From Pseudonocardia autotrophica (lineage in GTDB: Bacteria; Actinomycetota; Actinomycetes; Mycobacteriales; Pseudonocardiaceae), in assembly GCF_000717175.1 (NCBI RefSeq), contig NZ_JNYD01000002.1, positions 248,001 to 312,000 of the forward strand: a stretch of 64,000 bases of DNA, given 5' to 3'. Below the pieces are notes generated by a model. That model ran no database searches. It was given only the letters and a program-made list of their open reading frames with translations, and was not told the DNA's origin. This document shows positions 44,870 to 56,048 of this stretch, piece after piece (position 1 is the stretch's first letter; every line of letters begins with the position of its first letter). The translations under genes and the position numbers were made by a program.

Positions 44870-47131
44870 ATGGCGGAGGAGTTCCGGGACCGCGACGGAT
44901 CGCACGAGCAGACCGATCACGAGCAGGCGCACGAGCCGTCCGAGATCACCTACGCGGAGTATCTGCACCCCGCGCGGCCGCGCAGCCTGCGCCATCGCGC
45001 GCGGGTGAAGTCGCCGTTCGCGCGCCGGTCGGTGGCGCAGGACGGGCCGGCGACGGGGGAGAACCCGGCGTATGTCGACTGGCTGCTCAGCCAGTCGATG
45101 CTCGCCGACGCCAACGAGATCGCCCGGCAGTTCTCCGGCCAGGGCACGATGTGGCAGAACCCGTTCGCCGCTCCGGGGCCGCGTCACGCCGTCGAGACGG
45201 CGTCGGTGTGGTTCACCGCGTACCCGATTTCGTTGATCACGCGGTCCGGGGAGTCCTTCCTCGGCGCGCTGGGGGACGAGGAGCTGTGGAAGGCGTTCGC
45301 CGCGATCGGGATCGAGGGGGTCCACACCGGGCCGGTCAAGCGCGCCGGTGGTATCTCCGGCTGGCAGTACACGCCCAGCGTGGACGGCCACTTCGACCGG
45401 ATCAGCACCCAGCTCGACCCGGCCTTCGGCACGGAGTCGGAGTTCCGGGCGATGTGCGGGATGGCGACCTGGTACGGCGGCACGATCATCGACGACGTGG
45501 TGCCCGGGCACACCGGCAAGGGCGCGGACTTCCGGCTCGCGGAGATGAAGTACGGCGACTATCCCGGCATCTATCACATGGTCGAGGTCGAGCCCGAGGA
45601 CTGGGGGCACCTGCCCGACGTCCCGCAGGGGCGGGACTCGGTCAACATCGACACCTCGACGGAGGACTGGCTGGAGAAGGCCGGCTACATCATCGGCCGG
45701 CTGCAGCGGGTGATCTTCTTCGCCGAGGGTGTCAAGGAGACGAACTGGAGCGCCACGCGGCCGGTCGTCGGGGCGGACGGTGTGGAGCGCCGGTGGGTGT
45801 ACCTGCACTACTTCAAGGACGGCCAGCCCTCGATCAACTGGCTCGACCCGACCTTCGCCGGGATGCGGATGGTGATGGGCGACGCCCTGCACTCGCTGAC
45901 CGACCTCGGCTCCGGCGGGCTGCGCCTGGACGCCAACGGCTTCCTGGGGGTGGAGAAGAGCACCGAGGGCATGCCGGCGTGGTCGGAGGGCCATCCGCTG
46001 TCCGAGGCGGCCAACCAGCTCATCGGCAGCATGGTCCGCAAGGTCGGCGGGTTCACCTTCCAGGAGCTGAACCTGACCATCGACGACATCAGGATCACCT
46101 CCGAGGCGGGCGCGGACCTGTCCTACGACTTCATCAACCGGCCCGCCTACCACCACGCCTTCGCCACCGGCGACACGGAGTTCCTCCGGCTGACCCTGCG
46201 CAGCTCGCTCGACTGCGGTGTCGACCCGGCCTCGCTCGTGCACGCCCTGCAGAACCACGACGAACTCACCTACGAGCTCGTCCACTGGGCGTCCGGCCAC
46301 AAGGACGACGTCTACACCTACAAGGGCGAACAGATCACCGGGGGCGAGCTGGCCGAGACGATCCGCGCGGACCTCGTCGCGCACCTCACCGGCCCGCAGC
46401 GCCCCTACAACCTGATCTTCACCACGAACGGGATCGCCTGCACGACCGCGTCGGTCATCGCCGCGGTGCTCGGCTTCCCCACCCTGGATGCGATCGACGA
46501 CGGCGAGGACCGCGACCGCATCCGGCGGGCGCACCTGCTGCTGGCCATGTTCAACGCCCTGCAGCCCGGGGTGTTCGCGCTGTCGGGCTGGGACTTGTGC
46601 GGCATGCTCACCCTCCCGCACGAGGACGTCGCCGAGCTCATCGAGGGAGGCGACACCCGCTGGATCCACCGTGCCGCCCACGACCTGATGGGCGTGGCCC
46701 CGCGGACCCGCAAGTCCGAGGCCGGTATGCCCCGCGGGCGCAGCCTCTACGGGTCCCTGCCCGCGCAGCTCGAGGACGAGACCAGCTTCGTCCGCCAACT
46801 CCAGGCGATCCTCGCCGTCCGCCGCCACTACGGCATCGCGACCAGCCGCCAGGTCGACGTCCCCGACGTCTCCCACAAGGGCATGCTGGTCCTCGTCCAC
46901 GAGCTCGACGATCCCGGGCACCTGCAGCTGACCGTACTCAACTTCGCCAACGAGCCGATCTGGGGCACCGTGCGCTCGGAAGCCCTGCCCTCTGGCGGCC
47001 AGGTCTGCAACATGTTCAACGAGGAGCCCCTGGGGACCGTGGACGACCTGCAGAGCTTCGGCGTCGAACTCGCCCCGCACCAGGGCATGTCACTGCTCGT
47101 GCGGCCTCCGGAGCCCGAGGAGGCGCACTGA
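44870..47131 (+). CDS. GH13 alpha-amylase family enzyme, trehalose-synthase-like
   Basis: A 753-residue GH13 enzyme with a roughly 60-residue polar N-terminal extension. All three catalytic acids are placed: Asp in [13 protein letters not shown], Glu in [10 protein letters not shown], and Asp in LQNHDEL. Region I reads DDVVPGHTG instead of the usual DxxxNH. The overall order and the C-terminal beta domain suggest the maltose alpha-D-glucosyltransferase (trehalose synthase) relatives of actinomycetes, but the exact reaction is uncertain. ATG 44870 has GGGGAG upstream. It is a single gene. Confidence 0.82.
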   Translation: MAEEFRDRDGSHEQTDHEQAHEPSEITYAEYLHPARPRSLRHRARVKSPFARRSVAQDGPATGENPAYVDWLLSQSMLADANEIARQFSGQGTMWQNPFAAPGPRHAVETASVWFTAYPISLITRSGESFLGALGDEELWKAFAAIGIEGVHTGPVKRAGGISGWQYTPSVDGHFDRISTQLDPAFGTESEFRAMCGMATWYGGTIIDDVVPGHTGKGADFRLAEMKYGDYPGIYHMVEVEPEDWGHLPDVPQGRDSVNIDTSTEDWLEKAGYIIGRLQRVIFFAEGVKETNWSATRPVVGADGVERRWVYLHYFKDGQPSINWLDPTFAGMRMVMGDALHSLTDLGSGGLRLDANGFLGVEKSTEGMPAWSEGHPLSEAANQLIGSMVRKVGGFTFQELNLTIDDIRITSEAGADLSYDFINRPAYHHAFATGDTEFLRLTLRSSLDCGVDPASLVHALQNHDELTYELVHWASGHKDDVYTYKGEQITGGELAETIRADLVAHLTGPQRPYNLIFTTNGIACTTASVIAAVLGFPTLDAIDDGEDRDRIRRAHLLLAMFNALQPGVFALSGWDLCGMLTLPHEDVAELIEGGDTRWIHRAAHDLMGVAPRTRKSEAGMPRGRSLYGSLPAQLEDETSFVRQLQAILAVRRHYGIATSRQVDVPDVSHKGMLVLVHELDDPGHLQLTVLNFANEPIWGTVRSEALPSGGQVCNMFNEEPLGTVDDLQSFGVELAPHQGMSLLVRPPEPEEAH

Positions 47132-47225
47132 GTGCGACGGCTACCGGGGCACCATCGGAGGTCCTCGCGAGGCAGCGTCCAGGCGTATCGAATGGCGGCG
47201 GGATGAGGACGTCGGGCGAGGAGTG

Positions 47226-47687
47226 ATGGGCTGCTCGTCGAGCGGCTTCGTCGAGAGCGCCCAGCTCGTCGGCGTCTCGGCGCTGGAGGGCTGGCTGGCC
47301 GAGCACTGCTCCTCGCGCCTCTTCCTGTGTACGACGCGAAGCGACGAGGTCGTACTGCGCGCCGCGGCCTCGCGGGGCGTTCCCCTCGACCATCTTCGGA
47401 TCGGCGGCGAGCGACCGACGACACCGCTCGCGACAAGCACGCGAGTGAGGACGCGCAGCGTGTCCAAGACACGCGCCTGCGCCGAACTCGGCGGTCTGCA
47501 CGAGGACTTCCTGCTCCTCGACGATGCGCAAGCGCTCCGGCTGGCCTACGACGACCATGACCGTCTCGTTGTCGGTTTCGTCGAGCCCGAGGACGCGGTG
47601 AACCGCTATCGCCTGATTCGTGACGTGCTCTGGGTGGCAGCCGGCCAGGCCGACAGGCACTTCCTCCGATCGAGCTCGACGAGCTAG
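47226..47687 (+). CDS. Hypothetical protein, possible DUF6879-like end
   Basis: A 153-residue protein. The C-terminal half, EDFLLLDDAQALRLAYDD then GFVEPEDAVNRYRL, resembles the DUF6879 group often found near actinobacterial regulators. The first half, with ALEGWLAEHCSSRLFLCTT, is not recognised. GAGGAG lies just before GTG/ATG at 47223-47226. A long open frame also exists on the other strand, but this strand has the more protein-like composition. Confidence 0.5.
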   Translation: MGCSSSGFVESAQLVGVSALEGWLAEHCSSRLFLCTTRSDEVVLRAAASRGVPLDHLRIGGERPTTPLATSTRVRTRSVSKTRACAELGGLHEDFLLLDDAQALRLAYDDHDRLVVGFVEPEDAVNRYRLIRDVLWVAAGQADRHFLRSSSTS

Positions 47688-47726
47688 TTCGGGAAGCTCC
47701 GGCACCTCTCGTCGCGATGCGGTCGC

Positions 47727-48047
47727 TCAGGTCGACGGCGGCCGGTATCGGACATCCCGCTGCGTGGCCTCGTCCAGCTGCTCGGGTGTCAGCAGGACGG
47801 TCGTCCGCGAGATCGCGGCACCGGAGGCGGCCGTCCGGAGGCTCAGGGCTGCCGCAGCGACGTCGTCCGGTACCTCGCCGATGACGACCACGTCGTGGGG
47901 CCCGAACGCGAAATAGCAGGCCTCGACCCGTCCGCCGACGCTCTCCACCGCCTCGACGATCGCTGCCCGCCGCGCGCTGCCGCCCTGGTCGAGCACACCG
48001 CGCGCCCCGTCGGGCGAATAGCTCACCTGCCACAGGTACCTCGGCAT
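47727..48047 (-). CDS. GYD-domain protein
   Basis: A 106-residue protein of the GYD family (small alpha+beta barrel). The opening MPRYLWQVSYSPDGARGVL and AFGPHDVVVIGEVPDD are typical. Function is unknown in most members. ATG 48047 has GAGGAAGG upstream; the in-frame extension to 48098 is unlikely. It diverges from the leader-plus-MFS unit that starts at 48154. Confidence 0.82.
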   Translation of the reverse strand: MPRYLWQVSYSPDGARGVLDQGGSARRAAIVEAVESVGGRVEACYFAFGPHDVVVIGEVPDDVAAAALSLRTAASGAAISRTTVLLTPEQLDEATQRDVRYRPPST

Positions 48048-48153
48048 CGTCGCCACGCCTTCCTCGGGGGTGGGCCGTGACGAGCCATCCTCCACCACCT
48101 GAGCCGCCCGCGCGAGAACCCGTGCCGGGCGAGATCTCCCGTGCGGGCGCCCC

Positions 48154-48277
48154 GTCCTCCGATCGCCCGACAGCCGGATCCCCTTGCGTATCGGGCCGCG
48201 GGCCGACGGTGGGAGGCCGGGATCGGCGGCAGAGTTCCCCCATCACCGACCACACCAGGCCACTCGTGAAGGGGAAC
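48154..48277 (+). ncRNA. Conserved leader element, copy B (candidate riboswitch-like RNA)
   Basis: Bases 48154-48240 align without gaps to 34091-34177 (about 78%). The helix CCGAT/ATCGG (48159-48163 with 48190-48194) is kept as wobble pairs in copy A, and GCCGA/TCGGC is kept too. The 3' segment GTTCCCC (48234-48240) is a perfect complement of GGGGAAC (48271-48277), the Shine-Dalgarno before GTG 48281. Pairing would hide the ribosome site of the small gene and the MFS gene coupled to it. No known class recognised. Confidence 0.55.
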
Positions 48278-48280
48278 CAC

Positions 48281-48487
48281 GTGAGCAGCGCAGCCACATC
48301 CGCCGTCCCGACCACCCGGGCTCATCGTCGTCGGCTCCGCGACGTCGACGACGCCCTGCAGGGCGTCGCGACCTCCTCGAGCGTCCGCCCGCCGGCCGAG
48401 CGGCTCACCGGGCCGCCGGAGGACCTCGTCCACGCCATCGACGGCACTCGCCCGCTCACCGCCGCTGACCGACGAGTGTCGCGATGA
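48281..48487 (+). CDS. Small hypothetical protein translationally coupled to an MFS gene
   Basis: A 68-residue basic protein starting at GTG with AAGGGG upstream. It opens MSSAATSAVPTTRAHRRRL and has an RPPAERLTGPPEDL segment. I do not recognise it. Its stop overlaps the MFS start (ATGA), so its translation probably controls the transporter. It may be a leader peptide or a small partner subunit; it has no membrane helix. Confidence 0.6.
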   Translation: MSSAATSAVPTTRAHRRRLRDVDDALQGVATSSSVRPPAERLTGPPEDLVHAIDGTRPLTAADRRVSR

Positions 48488-49881
48488 GCGCGCTCCGGCT
48501 GTCCGCCCGCCTGGACCGCCTGCCGATCGGCCGGTTCCACCGCCGGGTGCTGCTCGCTCTCGCCGTCGCCTTCGTCTTCGAGTTCGGCGACCTCAACACC
48601 TTCGCCTACGCCGCGCCGGCGCTGCAGCAGCACCTGCACCTGACGGTGGCCGAGATCGCCTTCGTCACCTCCGCCGCCTTCCTCGGCATGTTCCTCGGCG
48701 CGGTCGGCGGCGGCCGCTTCGCCGACGCCGTCGGCCGCCGGCGCGCCCTGCTCCTGTCGGTGACCTTCTTCTCGGTCAGCTCGCTGCTCAACGCGGTGGT
48801 GTCGACCGTGCCGACCCTGGCCGCGGCGCGGCTCCTCACCGGCATCGGGCTGTCGGCGATGACCATCGCCGCGACTGCGTACCTCTGCGAGGTCATGCCG
48901 GCGCGGCTGCGCGGCCGGATGCAGTCGGCCGTGATGGCCATCGGGCTGGTCGGTATCCCGATCATGTCCTTCGCCGCACGCGGGATCGTCCCGCTCGGCA
49001 CCGAGACCTGGCGCTGGGTCTTCGTCTTCGGCGCCCTGGGGGTGCTCGCCCTGCCTCTCATCGCCCGGCTGCCGGAGAGCCCCCGCTGGCTGCACCAGCA
49101 CGGCATGCACGAGCGGGCCGCCGCCGCGGTCGACCGGATCGAGAAGGCCACCGCTGCCGATCCCGGCTCACTACCTCCGCTGCCCCCGACGCCGGACGTG
49201 GCCCCGTCCACGTCGCGCCCCGGCTACCGTGCCCTGTTCCGCGGGCCCCTCGGCCGTCGCACGCTGATGCTCGCCGTCGTCTGGGTCTTCCAGACCCTCG
49301 GGTTCTACGGCTTCGTCGCCTGGGTGCCCACCCTGCTCGCCGCGCACGGCTTCGACCTGGTGCACAGCCTGACCTTCTCGGCCCTGACCACCCTCGGCGC
49401 CGTGCCCGGGGCGCTGCTGGCCTGGCCGCTCTCGGACCGCTTCGGCCGCAAGACGCCCATCGCGCTGATCGCCACCGGCATCGCCGCCTGCGGCCTGGCC
49501 TACGGCCTGACCTTCAACCCGGTGGCGATCGTCGTCTTCGGCTTCCTGGTCAACGCGCTCACCCAGACGTTCGCCGCGCTGCTGTACGCCTACACCCCGG
49601 AGCTGTACCCCACCGAGCTGCGCAGCTCCGGCAACGGCCTGGTCTACGGCGTCGGCCGGCTGGCCAACATCCTCGGTCCGATGATCGTCGCCGCCGTCTT
49701 CGGGACGTTCGGCTACAGCCCGGTCTTCCTCTACATCGCCGGCTCCTGGGCGATCGTCGCCCTCACCGTCGCCCTGTTCGGCCCGCGGACCGGGATGCAG
49801 CAGCTGGAGAACCTCCAGGGTGCAGATTCCGCGCCCGCGCAGTCGGTCCTGCCGGGCCCGCCGGTTCCGGCGACCCGCTAG
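48484..49881 (+). CDS. MFS transporter, sugar/aromatic-acid symporter type
   Basis: A 465-residue 12-helix MFS transporter with FEFGDLNTFAYAAPALQ in helix 1, GGGRFADAVGRRRA in loop 2-3, and RLPESPRWLHQHG after helix 6, as in the sugar-porter/AAHS branch. Loop 8-9 reads PLSDRFGRKTPIAL. It has a 68-residue ORF coupled to its start and the conserved leader upstream, so its synthesis may respond to a signal sensed by that RNA. A perfect hairpin follows it at 49922-49947. Confidence 0.9.
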   Translation: MSALRLSARLDRLPIGRFHRRVLLALAVAFVFEFGDLNTFAYAAPALQQHLHLTVAEIAFVTSAAFLGMFLGAVGGGRFADAVGRRRALLLSVTFFSVSSLLNAVVSTVPTLAAARLLTGIGLSAMTIAATAYLCEVMPARLRGRMQSAVMAIGLVGIPIMSFAARGIVPLGTETWRWVFVFGALGVLALPLIARLPESPRWLHQHGMHERAAAAVDRIEKATAADPGSLPPLPPTPDVAPSTSRPGYRALFRGPLGRRTLMLAVVWVFQTLGFYGFVAWVPTLLAAHGFDLVHSLTFSALTTLGAVPGALLAWPLSDRFGRKTPIALIATGIAACGLAYGLTFNPVAIVVFGFLVNALTQTFAALLYAYTPELYPTELRSSGNGLVYGVGRLANILGPMIVAAVFGTFGYSPVFLYIAGSWAIVALTVALFGPRTGMQQLENLQGADSAPAQSVLPGPPVPATR

Positions 49882-49921
49882 CTCGGGCTCCCATCCGTAG
49901 CCCGTTGCGTCAGACCACCGA

Positions 49922-49947
49922 GATGTGGACCTTCCGAGGTCCACATC
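49922..49947 (+). terminator. Perfect 11-bp hairpin after the MFS gene
   Basis: GATGTGGACCT and AGGTCCACATC form a perfect stem closed by TCCG, 40 bases after the MFS stop. There is no T-tract, but it is the strongest simple hairpin in this part and a likely terminator. Confidence 0.6.
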
Positions 49948-50108
49948 CGTGTGTGTCGAGGGCACCGGAACCGAGGACGTTGTGCTCTGCGCGGCCCGGC
50001 ACCCTCCGGCGCACGCTGAGGTCGTCGGCAGCGGTGCGCTGCCGACCTCGTGGGGAAGAACGACGGGTCAGGCGCTGCCTCGCGCGCCGCGGGACGAGGG
50101 AGGAACCG

Positions 50109-51344
50109 ATGACGCACACGACCGAGCGCAGCTCCACGCGGGTGCGCGGGTTCACCGATCCCGAGCTGGACTTCCAGCTGCTGCGCCAGCTCGGGTCGGC
50201 GGCGTACGGGGGCGCGTCGATCGGCGAGCCCCTCGCCGTCGCGGCGACGCTCGGGGACGGCGTGGCGGGCTGGACCGACGGGTTCGCTGCGCTCGCCGAG
50301 CGCCAGCGCGCGGACGCCGGGGCGCGCGCCGCGGCAGGGCACCCGATCAGCGCCCGGGACCGGTTCCTGCACGCCTGCAACAGCTTCCGCGCTGCGGAGT
50401 ACTTCGCCCCCGCGGGCACCGCCCGGCAGGCCGAGCTCGGGCTGGCCAGCCGGGCCGCGTTCCTCGCTGCGGCCCCGTACCTGCCGGGGCGGGTCGAGGA
50501 GCTGTGGCTGCACTGGGAGGACCAGCGGCTGCCCGGATACCTGTGCACGCCACCGGACGAGGCCGGGCCCGGGCCGATCCTGGTCGCCACGAGCGGGTTC
50601 GACGGCACGCTGGAGGAGACCTACCTGCAGGTCGGTCGGGCGGGCCTGGAACGGGGCTGGCGGGTGCTGGTGATCTGCGGACCCGGGCAGATGGACGTCA
50701 CCCGCACCGAGCCGCACACCCACTTCGTCCCCGACACCGAACGGTGGGTCACGCCGTGGCTGGACCACGTGCTCGCCCGGCCCGAGGTCGACCCCGAACG
50801 GCTGGCGCTGCTGGGCATCAGCCTGGGCGGGTACTGGGTCACCCGCGCCGCCGCCCACGACGACCGGATCCGGGCGCTGGTGGCGAACTCCCCGATCGTG
50901 GACCTGCACGCCTACCAGGTGGCGTTCGTGGCCCCGTACGTCGGAGGGGACCCGGAGGTCGTCCTCGCTCCCGGGGACGACCTCCGGCTCGACGACATCG
51001 ACACCCTGCCGGACACCGAGATGCCCGCTGCGGCCAAGGAGCTCGCACGCTCGCTCATGACGCGGTTCGGCCGGGCGAGCTTCCTCGACACCTTCGCCTA
51101 CCTGCGCGGCTTCCGCGTCGATCCCGCCGCCGTGACCTGCCCGGCGCTCGCACTGGTCGGCTCCGGAGAGGGCGGCGAGCCACGGGCCCAGTTCGAGCGG
51201 TTCTGCGCCGAGGTCGCCGGCCCCGTGACCGCCCACACCTTCACCGCGGACGACGGCGCCGACACCCACTGCCAGCTGGGCAATCTCGCCTACTCGGCGG
51301 CCGTGGTGTTCGACTGGCTGGAGGAGCTGTTCGCACGGGGATGA
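50109..51344 (+). CDS. Alpha/beta hydrolase of the DHPON-hydrolase/FrsA-like type
   Basis: A 411-residue protein with a helical N-terminal cap (about 1-145) before the alpha/beta hydrolase core. The core shows GYLCTPP, ATSGFDGTLEE and the nucleophile elbow GISLGG, with an acid in LVGSGEGGEP and His in GADTHCQLG. This layout matches 2,6-dihydroxypseudooxynicotine hydrolase-type enzymes, which break C-C bonds. The start has GGGAGGAAC upstream. The substrate is unknown; the homogentisate dioxygenase gene is convergent. Confidence 0.82.
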   Translation: MTHTTERSSTRVRGFTDPELDFQLLRQLGSAAYGGASIGEPLAVAATLGDGVAGWTDGFAALAERQRADAGARAAAGHPISARDRFLHACNSFRAAEYFAPAGTARQAELGLASRAAFLAAAPYLPGRVEELWLHWEDQRLPGYLCTPPDEAGPGPILVATSGFDGTLEETYLQVGRAGLERGWRVLVICGPGQMDVTRTEPHTHFVPDTERWVTPWLDHVLARPEVDPERLALLGISLGGYWVTRAAAHDDRIRALVANSPIVDLHAYQVAFVAPYVGGDPEVVLAPGDDLRLDDIDTLPDTEMPAAAKELARSLMTRFGRASFLDTFAYLRGFRVDPAAVTCPALALVGSGEGGEPRAQFERFCAEVAGPVTAHTFTADDGADTHCQLGNLAYSAAVVFDWLEELFARG

Positions 51345-51355
51345 CGGGCTCGACC

Positions 51356-51384
51356 CCTCGCTCGGTCCTGGTGACCGAGCGAGG
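51356..51384. terminator. Bidirectional 12-bp hairpin between converging genes
   Basis: CCTCGCTCGGTC and GACCGAGCGAGG form a perfect 12-bp stem with a 5-base loop. It sits 11 bases after the hydrolase stop and 18 before the hmgA stop, so it can end both transcripts. Confidence 0.7.
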
Positions 51385-51402
51385 CGGGGCCGACGCACGA
51401 GG

Positions 51403-52734
51403 TCAGCGCTCGAAGCCTCGTTCGATCCCGGCCCAGACGCCGTCGTAGTCGGACTGGCGGTGGACCGCGGCGTGCGCGAAGTCGGGGACCGTGATGGGCC
51501 AGCGGGTCTCGAACATGAAGGCGAGGGTGTCGGCGATCTTCTGGGGTGCGAGCTCGGCGGCGCTGGCCTTGCGGTAGGTCTCGGCGTCGGGGCCGTGGGC
51601 GCTCCACATGTTGTGCAGGCTGGCGCCGCCGGGCAGGAACCCTTCGGCCTTGGCGTCGTACACGCCGTGGACCAGGCCCATGAACTCGCTCATGATGTTG
51701 CGGTGGTACCAGGGCGGGCGGAAGGTGTCCTCGCCGACGAGCCACCGCGGGGCGAAGACGACGAAGTCCGCGTTCGCCTGACCGGGCGTGTCGGTGGGTG
51801 AGGTGAGCACCGTGTAGATCGACGGGTCCGGGTGGTCGTAGGAGACCGTGCCCAGGACGTTGAACCGGGCGGTGTCGTACTTGTAGGCGGAATGGGTGCC
51901 GTGCCAGGCCACGACGTCGAGCGGGGAGTGGTCGTAGTCGGCGGCCCACAGCGCGCCGGCGTACTTCTGCACGACCCGGACGGTCTCCTCGCGGTCCTCG
52001 TAGGCGGCGACGGGGTAGAGGAAGTCGCGCGGGTTGGCCAGGCCGTTGGCGCCGATGGGGCCGAGTTCGGGCAGGACGAAGGGCTGGCCGTAGTTCTCGC
52101 AGACGTAGCCGCGGGCGGGGCCGTCGGGCAGCTCGACGCGGAACCGGACACCGCGGCCGATGACGGCGATCTCCCCGGGCGCGACGTGCAGGCGGCCGTA
52201 CTCGGTGTGCAGCAGCAGGGCACCCTGCTGGGGGACGATCAGGAGCTCGCCGTCGGCGTTGACGAAGTAGCGGTCGGTCATCGACCGGTCCGCGGCGTAG
52301 AGGTGGATGCCGATGCCGGCGCGCTGGCGGACGTCGCCGTTGACCCCGACGGTGTAGAGGCCGTCGACGAAGTCGGTGGGCTGGCCGGGCAGGGGCAGCG
52401 GGTCCCAGCGCAGCCGGTTGGGGTCGGTGATCCCGGTGGTGTCCGGGGCCGAACGCAGCAGGCCGGTGTCGATGCGGCGGAACGGCGGATGCGCGGCCGA
52501 GGGCCGGATCCGGTACACCCAGCTACGCCGGTTGACCGCGCGGGGCTCGGTGAACGCGGTGGCGCTGTGCTGCTCGGCGTAGAGCCCGAGCGGGGCGCGC
52601 TGGGGGGAGTTGCGGCCCACCGGGAGCGCCCCGGGCACCGCTTCGGTGGCGTGCTCGTTGCCGAACCCGGACGCGTAGGTCAGCTCCGCTCCGGTGGCCT
52701 GCGCGGCGGCGGGCGAGGGCAGGGTGCTGGTCAT
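51403..52734 (-). CDS. hmgA: Homogentisate 1,2-dioxygenase
   Basis: A 443-residue homogentisate dioxygenase, which opens the homogentisate ring with O2 using Fe(II) in tyrosine/phenylalanine breakdown. The iron ligand region is clear: [16 protein letters not shown] supplies the Glu and a His, and [10 protein letters not shown] supplies another. [20 protein letters not shown] is the signature N-terminal stretch. No maleylacetoacetate isomerase or fumarylacetoacetase gene is next to it, so the rest of the path lies elsewhere. Confidence 0.95.
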   Translation of the reverse strand: MTSTLPSPAAAQATGAELTYASGFGNEHATEAVPGALPVGRNSPQRAPLGLYAEQHSATAFTEPRAVNRRSWVYRIRPSAAHPPFRRIDTGLLRSAPDTTGITDPNRLRWDPLPLPGQPTDFVDGLYTVGVNGDVRQRAGIGIHLYAADRSMTDRYFVNADGELLIVPQQGALLLHTEYGRLHVAPGEIAVIGRGVRFRVELPDGPARGYVCENYGQPFVLPELGPIGANGLANPRDFLYPVAAYEDREETVRVVQKYAGALWAADYDHSPLDVVAWHGTHSAYKYDTARFNVLGTVSYDHPDPSIYTVLTSPTDTPGQANADFVVFAPRWLVGEDTFRPPWYHRNIMSEFMGLVHGVYDAKAEGFLPGGASLHNMWSAHGPDAETYRKASAAELAPQKIADTLAFMFETRWPITVPDFAHAAVHRQSDYDGVWAGIERGFER

Positions 52735-52868
52735 CGACCTTCTCCTTCGTCGGTCGAATGTGCGAGTCGGTTCGAGGGTGTCAGAGGTGCGTGCCGGCGT
52801 CGACGACGATCACGAGGCGCATCCCCGCCGTGGGGCCGGAGCACCGCTCGTCGCCAGGAATGCCCGGA

Positions 52869-54137
52869 TCAGCTTCCGGGCGGCATCGGTGGGGCGTCGC
52901 CGGGGACGAGCGTCGCGGCGATCTTCCGCCACAGGACGTCGGCGGAGTTCTTGTAGCCGCCCGTGGTCGGGTCGAAGGCGGCCTGGTCGAAGGTGACGGC
53001 GACGGCGATGGCGACCTTCTGCGAGGGCAGGTAGGCGTAGGCGCCGGCCTCACCGGAGAACAGCGGGTTCTGCAACACCCAGTTGCCGGAGGAGACGATC
53101 CCGAGCCCGTAGGTGTAGGCGGGCGACTGCGGGTGGCAGGTCGTGCATCCGGGCAGGGTCGTCGTCCTGCCGATCAGGTCCTTGGTCAGCATCTTCTGGT
53201 AGGACTCCGGCGACAGGAGCGTGCCCGAGCCGATGGCCACGGCCGTGGCGTTCAGGTCGTGGATGTCGGTGGTCTGGATGGCTCCGTGGGTGATCGTCCA
53301 CGACGGGTTCCAGTAGGTCGACTCCTCGTAGAAGGGCGTGCCGGCGGGAATCTTGAGCGCCTGACGGCGCTCGGACGTGTAGGCGTGCAGCGCGGGCTCC
53401 GGGATCGCCGGTGTTCCCGGGTCGGTCGTGTCGTGCAGCCCGAGGGGGCCCAGCACCTTCTGCTGCAGGAGCGAGGCGACGTCCTGCCCCGTGATCTTCT
53501 CGAGGGCGAGTCCGAGGATGACGTAGTTGGTGTGCGAGTAGTTCCAGTTCGTCCCGGGCTCGTAGAGGAGCGGGTGTGCGGTGCTGATCGCGATGAGCTC
53601 CTCGGGGGTGACGGTCCGGAACGGGTTCGCGTACTGCGCGTCGTCCAGCTCGGGGGTGGTCACGTAGTCCACGTAGCCCGAGGTCATCTGGGCCAGTTGG
53701 CCGAGGGTCACCTTGTCCGTGTAGGGGATGTCGGGCAGCCACGTCGAGACCTTGTCGTCGAGGCTCACCTTCTTCTCGTCGACGAGCTGCAGCAGCGCGG
53801 TGGAGACGTACGAGATGGCCACGGCGCCGTTGCGGAAGTGCATGTCCGTCGTCGCGGGCACGCCGGGCATCGACTCGCCGACGGCCTGGGTGGTGATCTC
53901 CTTGCCGTCGAGGGTGACGCTGACGATCACGGCTCGCAGATGGGCGTCGGCCATGGCGTCCTTGACGACCTTCATCACCGCATCGGCCTTGGCCGGGTCC
54001 GTCGACGCCGACGACGGGCCGCCGCTCGACGTCGAGGACGACGGCGCGGTGCCGGACGTGCACGCAAGGCACAGGCCGAGGACACACGACAGCACGAGGA
54101 GCGTGCGCAGCGGCACCCCTCTGGTCACGCCGTCCAT
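52869..54137 (-). CDS. Beta-lactamase-fold lipoprotein or secreted protein, catalytic motifs missing
   Basis: A 422-residue protein of the serine beta-lactamase/esterase fold with an N-terminal hydrophobic signal (LRTLLVLSCVLGLCLAC) and then a Ser/Gly/Thr-rich linker, so it is exported. A lipid anchor on Cys26 is possible though the box is not canonical. The SxxK motif should fall in FRNGAVAISYVSTALLQL, but Ser is Ala105 and Lys is Ile108. The second motif reads YSH instead of YxN. It is probably a non-catalytic relative that binds rather than cuts. ATG 54137 is chosen because the signal follows quickly; an ATG 30 bases upstream is also possible. Confidence 0.78.
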   Translation of the reverse strand: MDGVTRGVPLRTLLVLSCVLGLCLACTSGTAPSSSTSSGGPSSASTDPAKADAVMKVVKDAMADAHLRAVIVSVTLDGKEITTQAVGESMPGVPATTDMHFRNGAVAISYVSTALLQLVDEKKVSLDDKVSTWLPDIPYTDKVTLGQLAQMTSGYVDYVTTPELDDAQYANPFRTVTPEELIAISTAHPLLYEPGTNWNYSHTNYVILGLALEKITGQDVASLLQQKVLGPLGLHDTTDPGTPAIPEPALHAYTSERRQALKIPAGTPFYEESTYWNPSWTITHGAIQTTDIHDLNATAVAIGSGTLLSPESYQKMLTKDLIGRTTTLPGCTTCHPQSPAYTYGLGIVSSGNWVLQNPLFSGEAGAYAYLPSQKVAIAVAVTFDQAAFDPTTGGYKNSADVLWRKIAATLVPGDAPPMPPGS

Positions 54138-54380
54138 CGCCGCCTCCAGCTCGAGAGCGTCGTGCATGGCAGCAGGCCTCGACGGCCCCGTTCGGCGGTC
54201 ATTCCCGGGTCGTCGATCGGGTGGAGAACCTTACCCGCACTCCGGTGGCCTGTCCTGCGCCTCGGCGGGGCCGGCGCAGTCCCGGATCCGGGACGGTGAG
54301 CACCCCGTCGAGGTAGAGCGCGCGAGGGGATGTGAGGTCCACTAACAGCACCACACGCCACTCGAACCGGGGCGGTTCCG

Positions 54381-56044
<1,664 letters not shown>

Positions 56045-56048
<4 letters not shown>

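Noticed and set aside
47016..47705. Minus-strand open frame covering the possible DUF6879-like gene
   Set aside because: It starts inside the GH13 gene's neighbourhood and shows no familiar domain; the plus-strand reading looks more like a protein.
52781..52825. Minus-strand tail reading [11 protein letters not shown] next to hmgA, like an SDR C-terminus
   Set aside because: Only about 11 residues match a loose pattern; too short to support a remnant.
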